Assembly (NCBI GenBank): GCA_041432705.1
Contig: JAPWAE010000003.1
Location: 62,001 to 126,000 of the forward strand
DNA length: 64,000 nt
Direction of reading: 5' to 3'
Source of the DNA: Pauljensenia sp018375675
GTDB lineage: Bacteria > Actinomycetota > Actinomycetes > Actinomycetales > Actinomycetaceae
A program made the translations under genes and the position numbers. This document shows positions 42,801 through 51,348 of this stretch, in pieces. The notes beneath the pieces are model-generated. The model had not been told where the DNA came from. It saw only the letters and a program-made list of their open reading frames with translations, and did not search any database. Position 1 is the first letter of the stretch. Each line of letters begins with the position of its first letter.

Positions 42801-45800
42801 TGTCCGGCGAAGACGGCGCGGTCCCCGTCATCGACGAAGCCAAGCTGCCCCAGCACATGTACGCGATGCTCGCGGCCACCGCCGGCGTGACCTCCGTGTC
42901 CGTCGCCGGTGACACCGTGGATGCGCTGCCGGTCATGGTTCCCTCCGACAAGTCCGTCTTCGGCGAGGCCCACTACTCCTTCACGCTGGCCCCCACCCTG
43001 GGCTTCGACCACGCAGAGGCCACGGGCGCCGCACTGCCCGCCGACTACGAGCTGGCTGCTTGGGCTCCCGACGCCCTGCTCGGCCCCGCCTGGCCCGCGA
43101 TCTACGCGGCCCTGGGTTCGGCCATCCACAACGACTACCCGGTCATCGAGGGCCTGCTCAACGCCGTCCACCTCGATCACTCGATCACGCTGGAGTACAC
43201 GCCCGAGCAGATGCTTGAGCGCGGCATCACCACGATCGACGTGACCAGCCACGTGGCCGCCGTCGACGAGTCCTCCTCTGGCCGTATCGTCACCGTCGCC
43301 CTCGAGCTGACCTCGAACGGTGAATACGTGGGCTCCACGCAGGAGCGCTTCGCGATCCGCGGCCGCGCCACCGGCAACCGCGCCCCCTCCGAGGCCGCGC
43401 CGTTCGGCGGCGCAAACGTCGAGGTCGTCGACACGCCCCGCTCGGTCCTGCGCCGCGTGACCGTCAAGGCTCCCGACGACATGACGCCCTTTGCGATCGT
43501 CTCGGGCGACTACAACCCGATCCACACCTCCTACGCGGCCGCCAAGGTCGCGGGCATGGACGCGCCTCTGGTGCACGGCATGTGGCTGTCGGCTACCGCT
43601 CAGCACGCAGCCGAGGCCGTCGTCGCTGGTCAGGGCGGCGCTCAGATCGCCGGCTGGACGTACTACATGTACGGCACCGTCGACCTGAACGACGAGGTTG
43701 AGATCACCGTCGAGCGCGTGGGCCGCGTCGTCGGTGGCGGCCTGTCCCTCGAGGTCACCTGCCGCATCAACAAGCAGGTCGTCTCGCGCGCATCGGCCTA
43801 CACCTTCACCCCGAAGGTCGCCTACGTCTACCCCGGCCAGGGCATCCAGAGCGCCGGCATGGGCCTGGACGAGCGCACCAAGTCCAAGGCCGTGGACGAG
43901 GTCTGGCGCCGCGCCGATGCACACACCCGCTCGGCGATGGGCTTCTCCATCCTGGCGATCGTGCGCGACAACCCGACCGAGATCGTGGCACGCGGCGTGA
44001 CCTACCGTCACCCCGAGGGCGTCCTGAACCTCACCCAGTTCACGCAGGTTGCGCTCGCGACCCTGGCGATTGGCCAGACGGCCCGCATGCGCGAAGAGGG
44101 CGTCCTGGTTCCGGGTGCTGCTTTCGCCGGTCACTCGCTGGGCGAGTACGACGCGCTGGCGGCATACGCCGAGGTCTTCCCGCTCGAAATCGTCCTCGAC
44201 CTGGTCTTCCAGCGCGGTTCCACGATGCACTCGCTCGTGCCCCGCGACGAGAAGGGCCGTTCGAACTACCGCATGGGCGCCCTGCGTCCGAACCAGTTCG
44301 GCATCGACGACGCTCACGTCGTGGACTACGTCGAGTCGATCGCTCAGGCATCGGGTGAGTTCCTCCAGATCGTCAACTTCAACCTGGCGGGCCAGCAGTA
44401 CGCCGTCGCCGGTACGGTCGCGGGCCTGAAGGCCCTCGAGGAGGACGCCACCAAGCGCGCCGCCGAGCACGGTGGCAAGCGTCCCTTCATGTACGTTCCC
44501 GGCATTGACGTGCCCTTCCACTCCACTGTCCTGCGCAGCGGCGTGGCGGACTTCCGTACGAAGCTCGATGAACGTATCCCCGCCGAGATTGATCCCGCGA
44601 AGCTCGTGGGCCGCTACATCCCCAACCTGGTGGCGCGTCCCTTCGAGCTCACCCGCGAGTTCGCCCAGTCCATCCTCGATGTGGTTCCCTCCGACACGGT
44701 GCGCGAGCTGCTCGAGACGGAAGGCGCGTGGGACGCGGCCCTGGCCAACCCGGGTGTCCTGACCCGCACGCTCCTCATCGAGCTGCTGTGCTGGCAGTTC
44801 GCTTCCCCGGTGCGCTGGATCGAGACGCAGCGCGTGCTGCTTTCGACCGAAGAGGCTGCCCCCGGCGTTGCCGGCCTGGGCGTCGATCAGGTCATCGAGG
44901 TGGGCCTCGGTGCCGCCCCGACCCTGGCCAACCTGGCCTCCCGCACCCTGCTCGCCCCCGAGTTCGCGCTCTCTCGCGTCGACGTCTTCAACGTCCAGCG
45001 CGACGAGCCTCGCGTCTACGCGACCGACGTCGCCGTGATCGAGGACGAAGAGGACGAGGAGATCACCCCGTCGGCCCCCGCTGCTGAGGCTGCCCCTGCA
45101 CCCGCTCCGGCAGCCCCCGCCGCCGAGGCCGCTCCGGCCCCCGCCCCCGCTGCCCCGACCGGCGGCCCCTCGGGTGCCGACGTTGCGGACCTGCCCTTCA
45201 CGGCATCCTCCGCCATCGTCGCCCTGCTGGCCCTGTCCGCGAAGATTCGCATCGACGAGGTCGGAGCCACCGATACGACCGAGTCGCTGACCAACGGGGT
45301 GTCCTCGCGCCGTAACCAGCTGCTCATGGACATGTCCTCCGAGCTCGGCCTGAACTCGATCGACGGCGCCGGCGAGGCCGACGTGGCCACACTGTCCGCG
45401 ACTGTCGACAAGGCCGCCAAGGGCTACAAGCCCTTCGGTCCGGTCCTGGCCGAGGCCGTCAAGGAGCGTACGCGCAAGCTGTTCGGCGCAGCCGGCGTCA
45501 AGGCCGGCCACATCGCCGACCGCGTGACCGGCACGTGGCAGCTGGGAACCGGCTGGGCCCAGCACGTCACCGCTGAAATTGTCCTGGGCACCCGCGAGGG
45601 CGCCTCGACCCGCGACGGCGACCTGGCAACCCTGCCGCTTGATGCCCCGACGAACGCCGCCGGCGTCGATGCTCTCATCGATGCTGCCGTGGCCGCCGTC
45701 GCGGCCCGCGAAGGCATCGCCGTGTCCCTGCCGAGCGCCGGTGGCGCGTCCGGTGGCGGCGTCGTTGACTCCGCCGCGCTGGACGCATACGCCGCGTCCG

Positions 45801-48800
45801 TCACGGGTGAGGACGGCGTCCTGGCCAAGACCGCTCGCACGATCCTGTCCGAGCTGGGCCTGAACACCCCCGCTCCCACCGGCGAAGACTCCTCCGACGA
45901 CGCGCGCGTCATCGACGCGGTCGCCGCCGAGCTGGGTTCGGGCTGGGTCGACCTGGTCGAGCCTCGCTTCGACGCCGCACGCGCCGTCCTGCTGGACGAC
46001 CGCTGGGCCTCCGCCCGCGAGGACGTCGCCCGCTACGTCGCCGAAGGCACGCTCGCCGAGGGCGCATCCTTCGTGGGCACCGGCCGCGCAGTGGCCGAGC
46101 AGGCCTCGTACTGGGCGAACCGCCTGCGCGCTGAGGGCGACCACGATCGCGCCGCTCGCCTCGAGCAGATCGCGGCCGACGCTCTGTCCTCCGCCGCTGA
46201 TCTGCCCTACGCGAACGACGTCGCCGTGGTCACCGGCATGACCCCCGCCTCCATCGGTGGCGCGGTCGTGGGCGGCCTGCTCGCCGGTGGTGCGACGGTC
46301 ATCGCGACCTCCTCGTCGATCTCCGCCTCGCGCCTGGCTTTCGCCAAGGAGCTGTACCGCACGCACGCCGCGGGCGGTGCGAAGCTGTGGCTGGTTCCCG
46401 CGAACCTGGCCTCCTACCGCGACGTGGACGCGCTCGTCGAGTGGATCGGCACCGAGCAGACCAAGTCCGTGGGCGCCGACGTGAAGGTGACCAAGGAAGC
46501 TCTGGTCCCGACGCTGTTCTACCCGTTCGCCGCTCCTCGCGTTTCCGGCACGCTGGCCGACGCGGGCCCGGCCTCTGAGAACCAGATGCGCCTGCTGCTG
46601 TGGAGCGTCGAGCGTTCTATCGCCGGCCTGTGCGCGATCGGTTCCGACACGCACGCCGACCACCGCCTGCACGTCGTGCTGCCCGGTTCCCCGAACCGCG
46701 GCATCTTCGGTGGCGACGGCGCGTACGCCGAGGCGAAGGCCTCCTTCGACGCCATCGCAACCCGCTGGGCGGCCGAGCCGATCTGGGGCTCGCGTGTCTC
46801 GATCGCTCACCCGCGTATCGGCTGGGTGCGTGGCACCGGCCTCATGGGTGGCAACGACCCGATGGTCGCCGCCGTCGAGTCCGCGGGCGTTCGCACCTGG
46901 TCGACCGAGGAAATGGCCGAGCAGCTGCTCAACCTGTCAAGCGCTGAGGTTCGCGCACAGGCTGCCACCGCCCCGGTGGACGCAGACCTGACCGGCGGCC
47001 TGGACTCATCCATCGACCTGCGCGCCCTGCGCGCTCAGGCCGAGGCCGCCATCCCCGCTCCTCCTGCTGAGCAGCCGGTTGCGACGGTCTCCGCGCTGCC
47101 CTCGCCTTCGCAGGTCACCGTGCCGCACGTCGACCCCTCGCAGTGGGGCAACACCACCGCATCGCTGGCCGACACGGTCGTCATCGTCGGTCACGGCGAG
47201 GTCGGCCCGTGGGGCAGTGCCCGTACCCGCGTCCAGGCCGAGCTCGGTATCCACACCGACGGAAGCGTCGAGCTCACCCCCGCGGGCGTGCTCGAGCTGG
47301 CGTGGATGACCGGCCTGCTGACCTGGTCGGACACCCCCGTGGGCGGCTGGTACGACAAGGACGACCAGCTGGTACCCGAGTCCGAGATCTTCGATCGCTA
47401 CCGCGACGAGGTCGTGGCCCGCTCCGGCGTGCGTTTCTTCCACGACGACGGACCGCTGCACGACGGCTACACGCCCGAGTCCGCGATGGTCTTCCTGGAC
47501 CGCGACATCACGTTCACGGTCGAGGACGAGGCCGAGGCTCGCTCCTACGCCGAGGCCGACCCGCAGTTCACTGTCATTGAGCAGACCGCGTTCGGTGAGT
47601 GGCAGGTGACCCGCAAGGCCGGCGCCCAGGTGCGCGTGCCGCGTCGCGCGACGCTGAACCGCCGCATCGGTGGCCTGTTCCCGACGGACTTTGATCCGGC
47701 ACGCTGGGGTATCCCGGCATCAATGCTGGATTCGATCGACCCGATCGCCGTGTGGAACCTGGTTTCCGCCGTGGACGCGTTCGTGTCTGCCGGCTTCAGC
47801 CCCGCCGAGCTGCTGCGCGTCGTCCACCCGGCGACCGTGGCCTCCACGCAGGGCACCGGCTTCGGTGGCATGCGCTCGATGCACAAGCTCTTCGTCGACC
47901 GCTTCCTGGGCGAGGATTACCCGCAGGACATCCTGCAGGAGACCCTGCCCAACGTCGTGGCTGCACACACTATGCAGTCCTACGTGGGCGGCTACGGCTC
48001 GATGATCAACCCGGTCGGCGCTTGCGCAACCGCCGCGGTGTCCATCGAGGAGGGCCTCGACAAGATCAAGGCCGGCAAGGCGGACTTCGTCGTGGCCGGC
48101 GCCATTGACGACATCCAGGTGGAGTCGATCGTCGGCTTCGGCGCGATGAACGCGACGGCGAACTCGAACGAGCTGCTCGCTCGCGGTATCTCCTCGCGCT
48201 TCGTCTCGCGTGCAAACGACCGCCGCCGCGGCGGCTTCGTCGAGGCGCAGGGTGGCGGCACCGTCCTGCTGACTCGCGCATCGGTGGCGCTCGATATGAA
48301 CCTGCCGGTCCTGGCTGTCGTGGCGCACACGCAGACCTTCAGCGACGGCGCGCACACCTCGATTCCGGCACCCGGCCTGGGTGCTCTCGCGGTGGCGCGC
48401 GGCGGTGCCGACTCGGTCATCGCCCGCAACCTCGGTGAGCTCGGCGTGGGCATCGACGACGTGGCCTTCGTGTCCAAGCACGACACGTCCACGAACGCCA
48501 ACGACCCCAACGAGTCGGATCTGCACACCCGCGTCGGCATGGCACTGGGCCGTACCCCCGGTAACCCGCTGCTCGTCATCTCGCAGAAGACCCTCACAGG
48601 TCACGCGAAGGGCGGCGCCTGCGTGTTCCAGGTGGGCGGCATCATCGACGTGTTCCGCACGGGTCTGATCCCCGCCAACGTCGCGTTGGACTGCGTCGAC
48701 GACGCGATGGAAAAGTACAGCCCGCTCGTGTGGCTGCGTTCCCCGCTCAACCTGTCCTCGCGTGGACCGGTGCGCGCGGCGTTCGCGACCTCGCTCGGCT

Positions 48801-49117
48801 TCGGTCACGTCTCCGGCTTCCTGGCGCTGGTCAACCCGGCCGCCTTCGAGGCCATCGTGGAGCGCGAGGCCGGACGCGAGCGCCTCGAGGCGTGGCGCGC
48901 GGCGTCGGATCGTCGCCTGCGCAACGGCCAGCGTCACATCGAGATGGGCATGCTGGGCCACGCCCCGCTGTTCACCTCGGTCGAGGGCCGTCGCCTGCCC
49001 GACGACCCGGCTGCTGGCGTTGCCGGTGACACACACGAGGTCGAGGCCGCGATCCTGCTGGATCCGAACGCCCGCCTCGGCGAGGACGGCTTCTACCACC
49101 TGCCGGAAGGCAAGTGA
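39890..49117 (+). CDS. fas: Type I fatty acid synthase, single chain
   Basis: A 3075-aa multienzyme that makes fatty acids from acetyl- and malonyl-CoA, close in size to the mycobacterial enzyme. Domains in order: acetyltransferase (GHSQG, Ser126), enoyl reductase (from about residue 390, LLAGMTPTTVDPEI), hot-dog dehydratase (about 1205, GDYNPIH), malonyl/palmitoyl transferase (GHSLGE, Ser1416), Ala/Pro linker, acyl carrier domain with the phosphopantetheine Ser near 1805 (NGVSSRRNQ), ketoreductase (about 2112, VVTGMTPASIGG) and ketosynthase (Cys2712 in VGACATA, His2864 in KHDTSTN, His2905 in KTLTGHAKG). All catalytic residues looked for are present. The phosphopantetheinyl transferase usually found as a C-terminal domain in fungi is a separate gene here, 3 bases downstream. 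The ATG at 39890 has AAGGAAAG upstream. Confidence 0.97.
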   Translation: MSFVSSLNETPYALTFAGQATPWRAALDEIARDPEIAEIVAGVIKASDQVLSPVRRSLATQSVASLPFELPAAPESAAVTREVAGPDEAALSVPGIVAAQLGALIDLTRAGLNIVANQPTAFEGHSQGVLGVEIARAWIAGDEARAASVFALARLIGAAAARITRRARAPHAGDATYMVSVRGVSDALLGRIVESLPSTSHPLSIALRNDTDTHVVSGAPNDLASLVAAIERVAAKDKAAHDAHERGGRPLTPVCEYLPVYVPFHSPMLADALALVDEWAAQCGIDAELAHSLAAAVLTTPVDWPAQIRAAAESGATWIIDMGPGATTVRMTRALVDGTGVGVVAAGTASDRDKAATPGWAPEPGTDWSHLRPSLVTLPDGKTVVDTAFSRLTGRSPVLLAGMTPTTVDPEIVAAAANAGFWAEMAGGGQVTEEVYNENLAGLRAQLRPGHTAEFNSMFLDRYLWNLQFGQARIVSRSRASGAPIDGVVVSAGIPEQDEALALIEQLRADGFPYVAFKPGTVDQIRKVIAIAREADPIKVIVQVEDGHSGGHHSWEDLSDLLLATYAQLRAQSNIVLTVGGGIGTPERAADFLTGDWSARYGRPPMPVDGVLVGTAAMTTKEAHTTKAVKELLVATPGVPDNDELGGWVGEGVTRGGMTSGLSHLRADMHEVTNAAAAAARIIAEIGSDGAQVRTRKDEIVEILSHTAKPYFGDLEEMTYEAWVRRFADLSYPWVDPTWQIRYHDLLQRVEARLAPVDHGEVETLFPTVEDVADAHAAADRLLAAYPNAATTHVTPIDAAWFPALCRSYPKPMPFVPILDDDLIRWWGQDCLWQAQDERYTADQVRIIPGPVSVAGIDRVDEPVASLLGRFEAAAAERLAASGAVATPVASRLGNGKPAATREEWLRKVPFISWTGHLMTNPASILDEERVSLNPTDTGVDMVVHLDTAWDNDPRGAEKHAVRELVFPLVLSGEDGAVPVIDEAKLPQHMYAMLAATAGVTSVSVAGDTVDALPVMVPSDKSVFGEAHYSFTLAPTLGFDHAEATGAALPADYELAAWAPDALLGPAWPAIYAALGSAIHNDYPVIEGLLNAVHLDHSITLEYTPEQMLERGITTIDVTSHVAAVDESSSGRIVTVALELTSNGEYVGSTQERFAIRGRATGNRAPSEAAPFGGANVEVVDTPRSVLRRVTVKAPDDMTPFAIVSGDYNPIHTSYAAAKVAGMDAPLVHGMWLSATAQHAAEAVVAGQGGAQIAGWTYYMYGTVDLNDEVEITVERVGRVVGGGLSLEVTCRINKQVVSRASAYTFTPKVAYVYPGQGIQSAGMGLDERTKSKAVDEVWRRADAHTRSAMGFSILAIVRDNPTEIVARGVTYRHPEGVLNLTQFTQVALATLAIGQTARMREEGVLVPGAAFAGHSLGEYDALAAYAEVFPLEIVLDLVFQRGSTMHSLVPRDEKGRSNYRMGALRPNQFGIDDAHVVDYVESIAQASGEFLQIVNFNLAGQQYAVAGTVAGLKALEEDATKRAAEHGGKRPFMYVPGIDVPFHSTVLRSGVADFRTKLDERIPAEIDPAKLVGRYIPNLVARPFELTREFAQSILDVVPSDTVRELLETEGAWDAALANPGVLTRTLLIELLCWQFASPVRWIETQRVLLSTEEAAPGVAGLGVDQVIEVGLGAAPTLANLASRTLLAPEFALSRVDVFNVQRDEPRVYATDVAVIEDEEDEEITPSAPAAEAAPAPAPAAPAAEAAPAPAPAAPTGGPSGADVADLPFTASSAIVALLALSAKIRIDEVGATDTTESLTNGVSSRRNQLLMDMSSELGLNSIDGAGEADVATLSATVDKAAKGYKPFGPVLAEAVKERTRKLFGAAGVKAGHIADRVTGTWQLGTGWAQHVTAEIVLGTREGASTRDGDLATLPLDAPTNAAGVDALIDAAVAAVAAREGIAVSLPSAGGASGGGVVDSAALDAYAASVTGEDGVLAKTARTILSELGLNTPAPTGEDSSDDARVIDAVAAELGSGWVDLVEPRFDAARAVLLDDRWASAREDVARYVAEGTLAEGASFVGTGRAVAEQASYWANRLRAEGDHDRAARLEQIAADALSSAADLPYANDVAVVTGMTPASIGGAVVGGLLAGGATVIATSSSISASRLAFAKELYRTHAAGGAKLWLVPANLASYRDVDALVEWIGTEQTKSVGADVKVTKEALVPTLFYPFAAPRVSGTLADAGPASENQMRLLLWSVERSIAGLCAIGSDTHADHRLHVVLPGSPNRGIFGGDGAYAEAKASFDAIATRWAAEPIWGSRVSIAHPRIGWVRGTGLMGGNDPMVAAVESAGVRTWSTEEMAEQLLNLSSAEVRAQAATAPVDADLTGGLDSSIDLRALRAQAEAAIPAPPAEQPVATVSALPSPSQVTVPHVDPSQWGNTTASLADTVVIVGHGEVGPWGSARTRVQAELGIHTDGSVELTPAGVLELAWMTGLLTWSDTPVGGWYDKDDQLVPESEIFDRYRDEVVARSGVRFFHDDGPLHDGYTPESAMVFLDRDITFTVEDEAEARSYAEADPQFTVIEQTAFGEWQVTRKAGAQVRVPRRATLNRRIGGLFPTDFDPARWGIPASMLDSIDPIAVWNLVSAVDAFVSAGFSPAELLRVVHPATVASTQGTGFGGMRSMHKLFVDRFLGEDYPQDILQETLPNVVAAHTMQSYVGGYGSMINPVGACATAAVSIEEGLDKIKAGKADFVVAGAIDDIQVESIVGFGAMNATANSNELLARGISSRFVSRANDRRRGGFVEAQGGGTVLLTRASVALDMNLPVLAVVAHTQTFSDGAHTSIPAPGLGALAVARGGADSVIARNLGELGVGIDDVAFVSKHDTSTNANDPNESDLHTRVGMALGRTPGNPLLVISQKTLTGHAKGGACVFQVGGIIDVFRTGLIPANVALDCVDDAMEKYSPLVWLRSPLNLSSRGPVRAAFATSLGFGHVSGFLALVNPAAFEAIVEREAGRERLEAWRAASDRRLRNGQRHIEMGMLGHAPLFTSVEGRRLPDDPAAGVAGDTHEVEAAILLDPNARLGEDGFYHLPEGK

Positions 49118-49120
49118 GCG

Positions 49121-49585
49121 ATGCGCGGACTCGGCGTTGACCTGGTCTCCCTCCCTGAGTTTGCCGCTCAGGTGAGGGAGCCGGGCTCGGCCTTCCTCAG
49201 CGGCGTCCTCACACCCAGGGAGGCCCGCCGGGTCCGCGCCCGCGCCGCCGCTACCTCAGGTACGCAGCCCGGTTCCGCCCGCTATGACGAGGCCGTTGCC
49301 CGTCACGCGGGCGGCCTGTGGGCCGCGAAGGAGGCATTCATCAAGGCCTGGTCGTGCGCCCTCTTCGGTCGTCCTCCCCGTATCGGAGCCGACGACGTGG
49401 ACTGGCGCGAGATTGAAGTGATCCACGACGAGTGGAACCGTCCCGCTCTCGCTCTGCACGGAGACATCGCGGCTGCCTGCGAGGAGTCGCTGGGAACATC
49501 GTCCACGTGGCGAGCACTCGTCTCCATCAGCCACGACGGGGAGTACGCCATCGCGCAGGTCGCGATCGTGGACGCATCCGCCTAG
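49121..49585 (+). CDS. acpS: Holo-[acyl-carrier-protein] synthase
   Basis: Transfers phosphopantetheine from CoA to the carrier Ser of Fas. The 154-aa protein begins MRGLGVDLVSL with the metal-binding Asp7 and has WAAKEAFIKA, the second metal and base motif. It starts 3 bases after fas, so both are made from one message, as suits an enzyme dedicated to that synthase. It ends head-on against the SSB paralogue: the two TAG stops share the palindrome CTAG. Confidence 0.95.
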   Translation: MRGLGVDLVSLPEFAAQVREPGSAFLSGVLTPREARRVRARAAATSGTQPGSARYDEAVARHAGGLWAAKEAFIKAWSCALFGRPPRIGADDVDWREIEVIHDEWNRPALALHGDIAAACEESLGTSSTWRALVSISHDGEYAIAQVAIVDASA

Positions 49586-50370
49586 GCTGCATCGGGCGGC
49601 TCATCCGCGTCGCCATCAATAGACTCGAACGCATCGTTTTTCGTCGCATCGGTGCATCCGTGTTCCAGCACTGAATAGTCGAAGCATGACGACGAGTTCC
49701 TGCCCAGGTCCGAGGAATCTTCCTCGGACCTTTCGTGTTTGTCGAGCGTGGCGAGCGGGGAGAGTTCTCCGCCCACTGCACCAGTCGGAGCGTGGGGTGT
49801 CGGCTCACTCTGGGAGGGGGCCACATCATCGGGCAGGAGGTCCGTTCCATCATTCGGCATGACCGCATGAGCGTGCACATCGGCGCCCAGGTCACCCTGG
49901 TGTTCCCCGCCCTGAGCCATGACCGCCGATCCCGGCCCCTGCCTCGTCGAATAGGGATCCCCCTGCGTCCCACCCGCCGGCTCATCGGTCAGGTGCGCGC
50001 CATTCTTCGTGAACTGGGAGGTTCCGCGGGCCAGGTCGTGACCGACCGAGGAGGCGCGGTAAACGATCGACGACCTGATCTGCCCATTACCGTCGATCCA
50101 ACCGTTAGGGACGGGTCGAGCAACCACGACAACGGGATCGCCCTTGCGGCAGCTGCGGAACACGTTGGAGGCCAGCGTGTCCCAAGTTTCCACCGTGTAC
50201 CAGTAGGCGCCGTCCTCCACATAGGAAGCGTTGCCCGTGCGAACGTCGCTCGTAAAGCGCCATCTCGTAATCGCAAGCCGGAAGGTCGTCACGCAGACGT
50301 CGCCTTTGACGTGCTTCATCATCGGTTCTGATCCGATACGGCCCTTGAGGGTCGTCGATATGTCCTGCAT
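49582..50370 (-). CDS. ssb: Single-stranded DNA-binding protein paralogue
   Basis: A 262-aa OB-fold protein. The first 120 residues are SSB-like (GRIGSEPMM, FRLAITRWRF, YWYTVETWDTLASNV, KGDPVVVVARP). The long C-terminal half is acidic and disordered and ends DADEPPDAA. The usual DDDIPF-type tip that recruits repair proteins is absent. This suggests an accessory SSB, as in competence or stress, rather than the housekeeping one, which normally sits with rpsF and rpsR. The ATG at 50370 has AAAGGA 7 nt upstream. Upstream lies the phased repeat array shared with the 13.4-kb gene. Confidence 0.87.
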   Translation of the reverse strand: MQDISTTLKGRIGSEPMMKHVKGDVCVTTFRLAITRWRFTSDVRTGNASYVEDGAYWYTVETWDTLASNVFRSCRKGDPVVVVARPVPNGWIDGNGQIRSSIVYRASSVGHDLARGTSQFTKNGAHLTDEPAGGTQGDPYSTRQGPGSAVMAQGGEHQGDLGADVHAHAVMPNDGTDLLPDDVAPSQSEPTPHAPTGAVGGELSPLATLDKHERSEEDSSDLGRNSSSCFDYSVLEHGCTDATKNDAFESIDGDADEPPDAA

Positions 50371-50444
50371 CGTTGCATCCTTTGTCCGTTCTGGCCGGCA
50401 TTGGCCGGATGCATCCAGGAAAGCCCACACGCCGCACCACTTCA

Positions 50445-50531
50445 AGCGCCACAGCGCACCCTGTGGATGACGCGCGTTCGCCTCGTCCCCCTGTGGATAA
50501 CGAGCGCCTCGCACGCACCCCTGTGAACGAC
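50445..50531 (-). repeat. Three direct repeats at 30-bp period plus GTGGCGCT box
   Basis: Read on the minus strand toward ssb: GTTCACAGGG (50528-50519), TTATCCACAGGG (50500-50489) and TCATCCACAGGG (50470-50459), spaced exactly 30 bp. Six bases later comes GTGGCGCT (50452-50445). The box ends 74 nt before the ssb start. The middle copy includes a perfect DnaA-box sequence. The layout matches that at 13.2 kb. Confidence 0.72.
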
Positions 50532-50564
50532 ACGCTGCGCCCACCCAGCGCTCTCTCAACAGCG

Positions 50565-50598
50565 AAGCGGCGACACCCCTGGAGGGATGCCGCCGCTT
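50565..50598 (-). terminator. Probable terminator after orn
   Basis: Stem AAGCGGCG/CGCCGCTT extended inward by CACCCC/GGGATG with mismatches, 18 bases past the orn stop. No T-run is seen. Confidence 0.6.
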
Positions 50599-50615
50599 GG
50601 CGTCACGAATGAATA

Positions 50616-51254
50616 TCAGGCCTCGGCGGCCTCACCCATAGCGGGAATGCCCAGGGCGACGACCTCACGAGCCACCTCACGCGCGCGCTCGGTGGTCACC
50701 GGTTCGGCCGGAAAGAGCACGCGGCGGTAGTATTCGAGCTCCTGGATGGATTCCAGGATGTCCGCCAGCGCACGGTGACCGCCGTGCTTGTCGGGAGACT
50801 CGGCGAAGGCAGCGCGGTACCAGCGCTTGGCCAGTTCCTTGATGGAAGACACGTCCACCAGGCGGTAGTGCAGGTGATCGATGACGGAAGGCATGTTCGC
50901 CTCGAGGAACATCTTGTCGGTGCCCACCGAGTTGCCCGCCAGGAGCGCCTTGCCCTGCTGGGGCACGAAGCGCTTGATGTAGGACAGGACCTGCTCGGTT
51001 GCCTCTTCCATGGAGACAGCCGACGTCTGCAGGTCATCGAGCAGGCCGGAGGAAGTGTGCATGTTACGCACGAAGTCATTCATGTTGTCGAGGGCTTCGG
51101 CGGGCGGCGTAATCAGCACGTCCATGCCGGGGTCGACAATCGTGAGGTCGCCGTCAGTCACGACCACGGCCACCTCGATGAGGGCGTCGCGTGAGACGTC
51201 CAGGCCGGTCATTTCGCAGTCAATCCAGACCAGGGGGTCTTTCAAAGTTTTCAC
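50616..51254 (-). CDS. orn: Oligoribonuclease
   Basis: DEDDh 3'-5' exoribonuclease of 212 aa that degrades 2-5-nt RNAs and pGpG. VWIDCEMTGL carries Asp12 and Glu14; GNSVGTDKMFL and HRALADI give the other acids and the His. The start is a GTG; TAACAT ends 7 nt before it, which would fit a leaderless message, while AGAAGG is too close for normal initiation. A TTG three codons on is an alternative. Divergent from ilvA. Confidence 0.95.
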   Translation of the reverse strand: MKTLKDPLVWIDCEMTGLDVSRDALIEVAVVVTDGDLTIVDPGMDVLITPPAEALDNMNDFVRNMHTSSGLLDDLQTSAVSMEEATEQVLSYIKRFVPQQGKALLAGNSVGTDKMFLEANMPSVIDHLHYRLVDVSSIKELAKRWYRAAFAESPDKHGGHRALADILESIQELEYYRRVLFPAEPVTTERAREVAREVVALGIPAMGEAAEA

Positions 51255-51348
51255 GCCTTCTATGTTAGTGCGCTCTGGGTCATACGGTTGGGTGGGACTT
51301 GGGGGCGGTGGCCACTACTACACTAGAAGGGTATTGGAAGGAGTTCCC

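Noticed and set aside
41360..46810. Open frame of 1816 codons antisense to fas
   Set aside because: The mirror of a highly biased GC-rich coding sequence gives long open frames; it has no domain pattern and fas on the other strand carries every catalytic motif.
50459..50531. DnaA-box cluster as a replication origin
   Set aside because: No dnaA, dnaN or AT-rich unwinding region nearby, and an identical layout elsewhere in front of an unrelated gene argues for transcription control.
50371..50559. N-terminal extension of the SSB paralogue containing repeated RYPQG/RHPQG
   Set aside because: These peptides are the translated 30-bp repeats. The OB fold begins at the ATG at 50370, which has a ribosome site.
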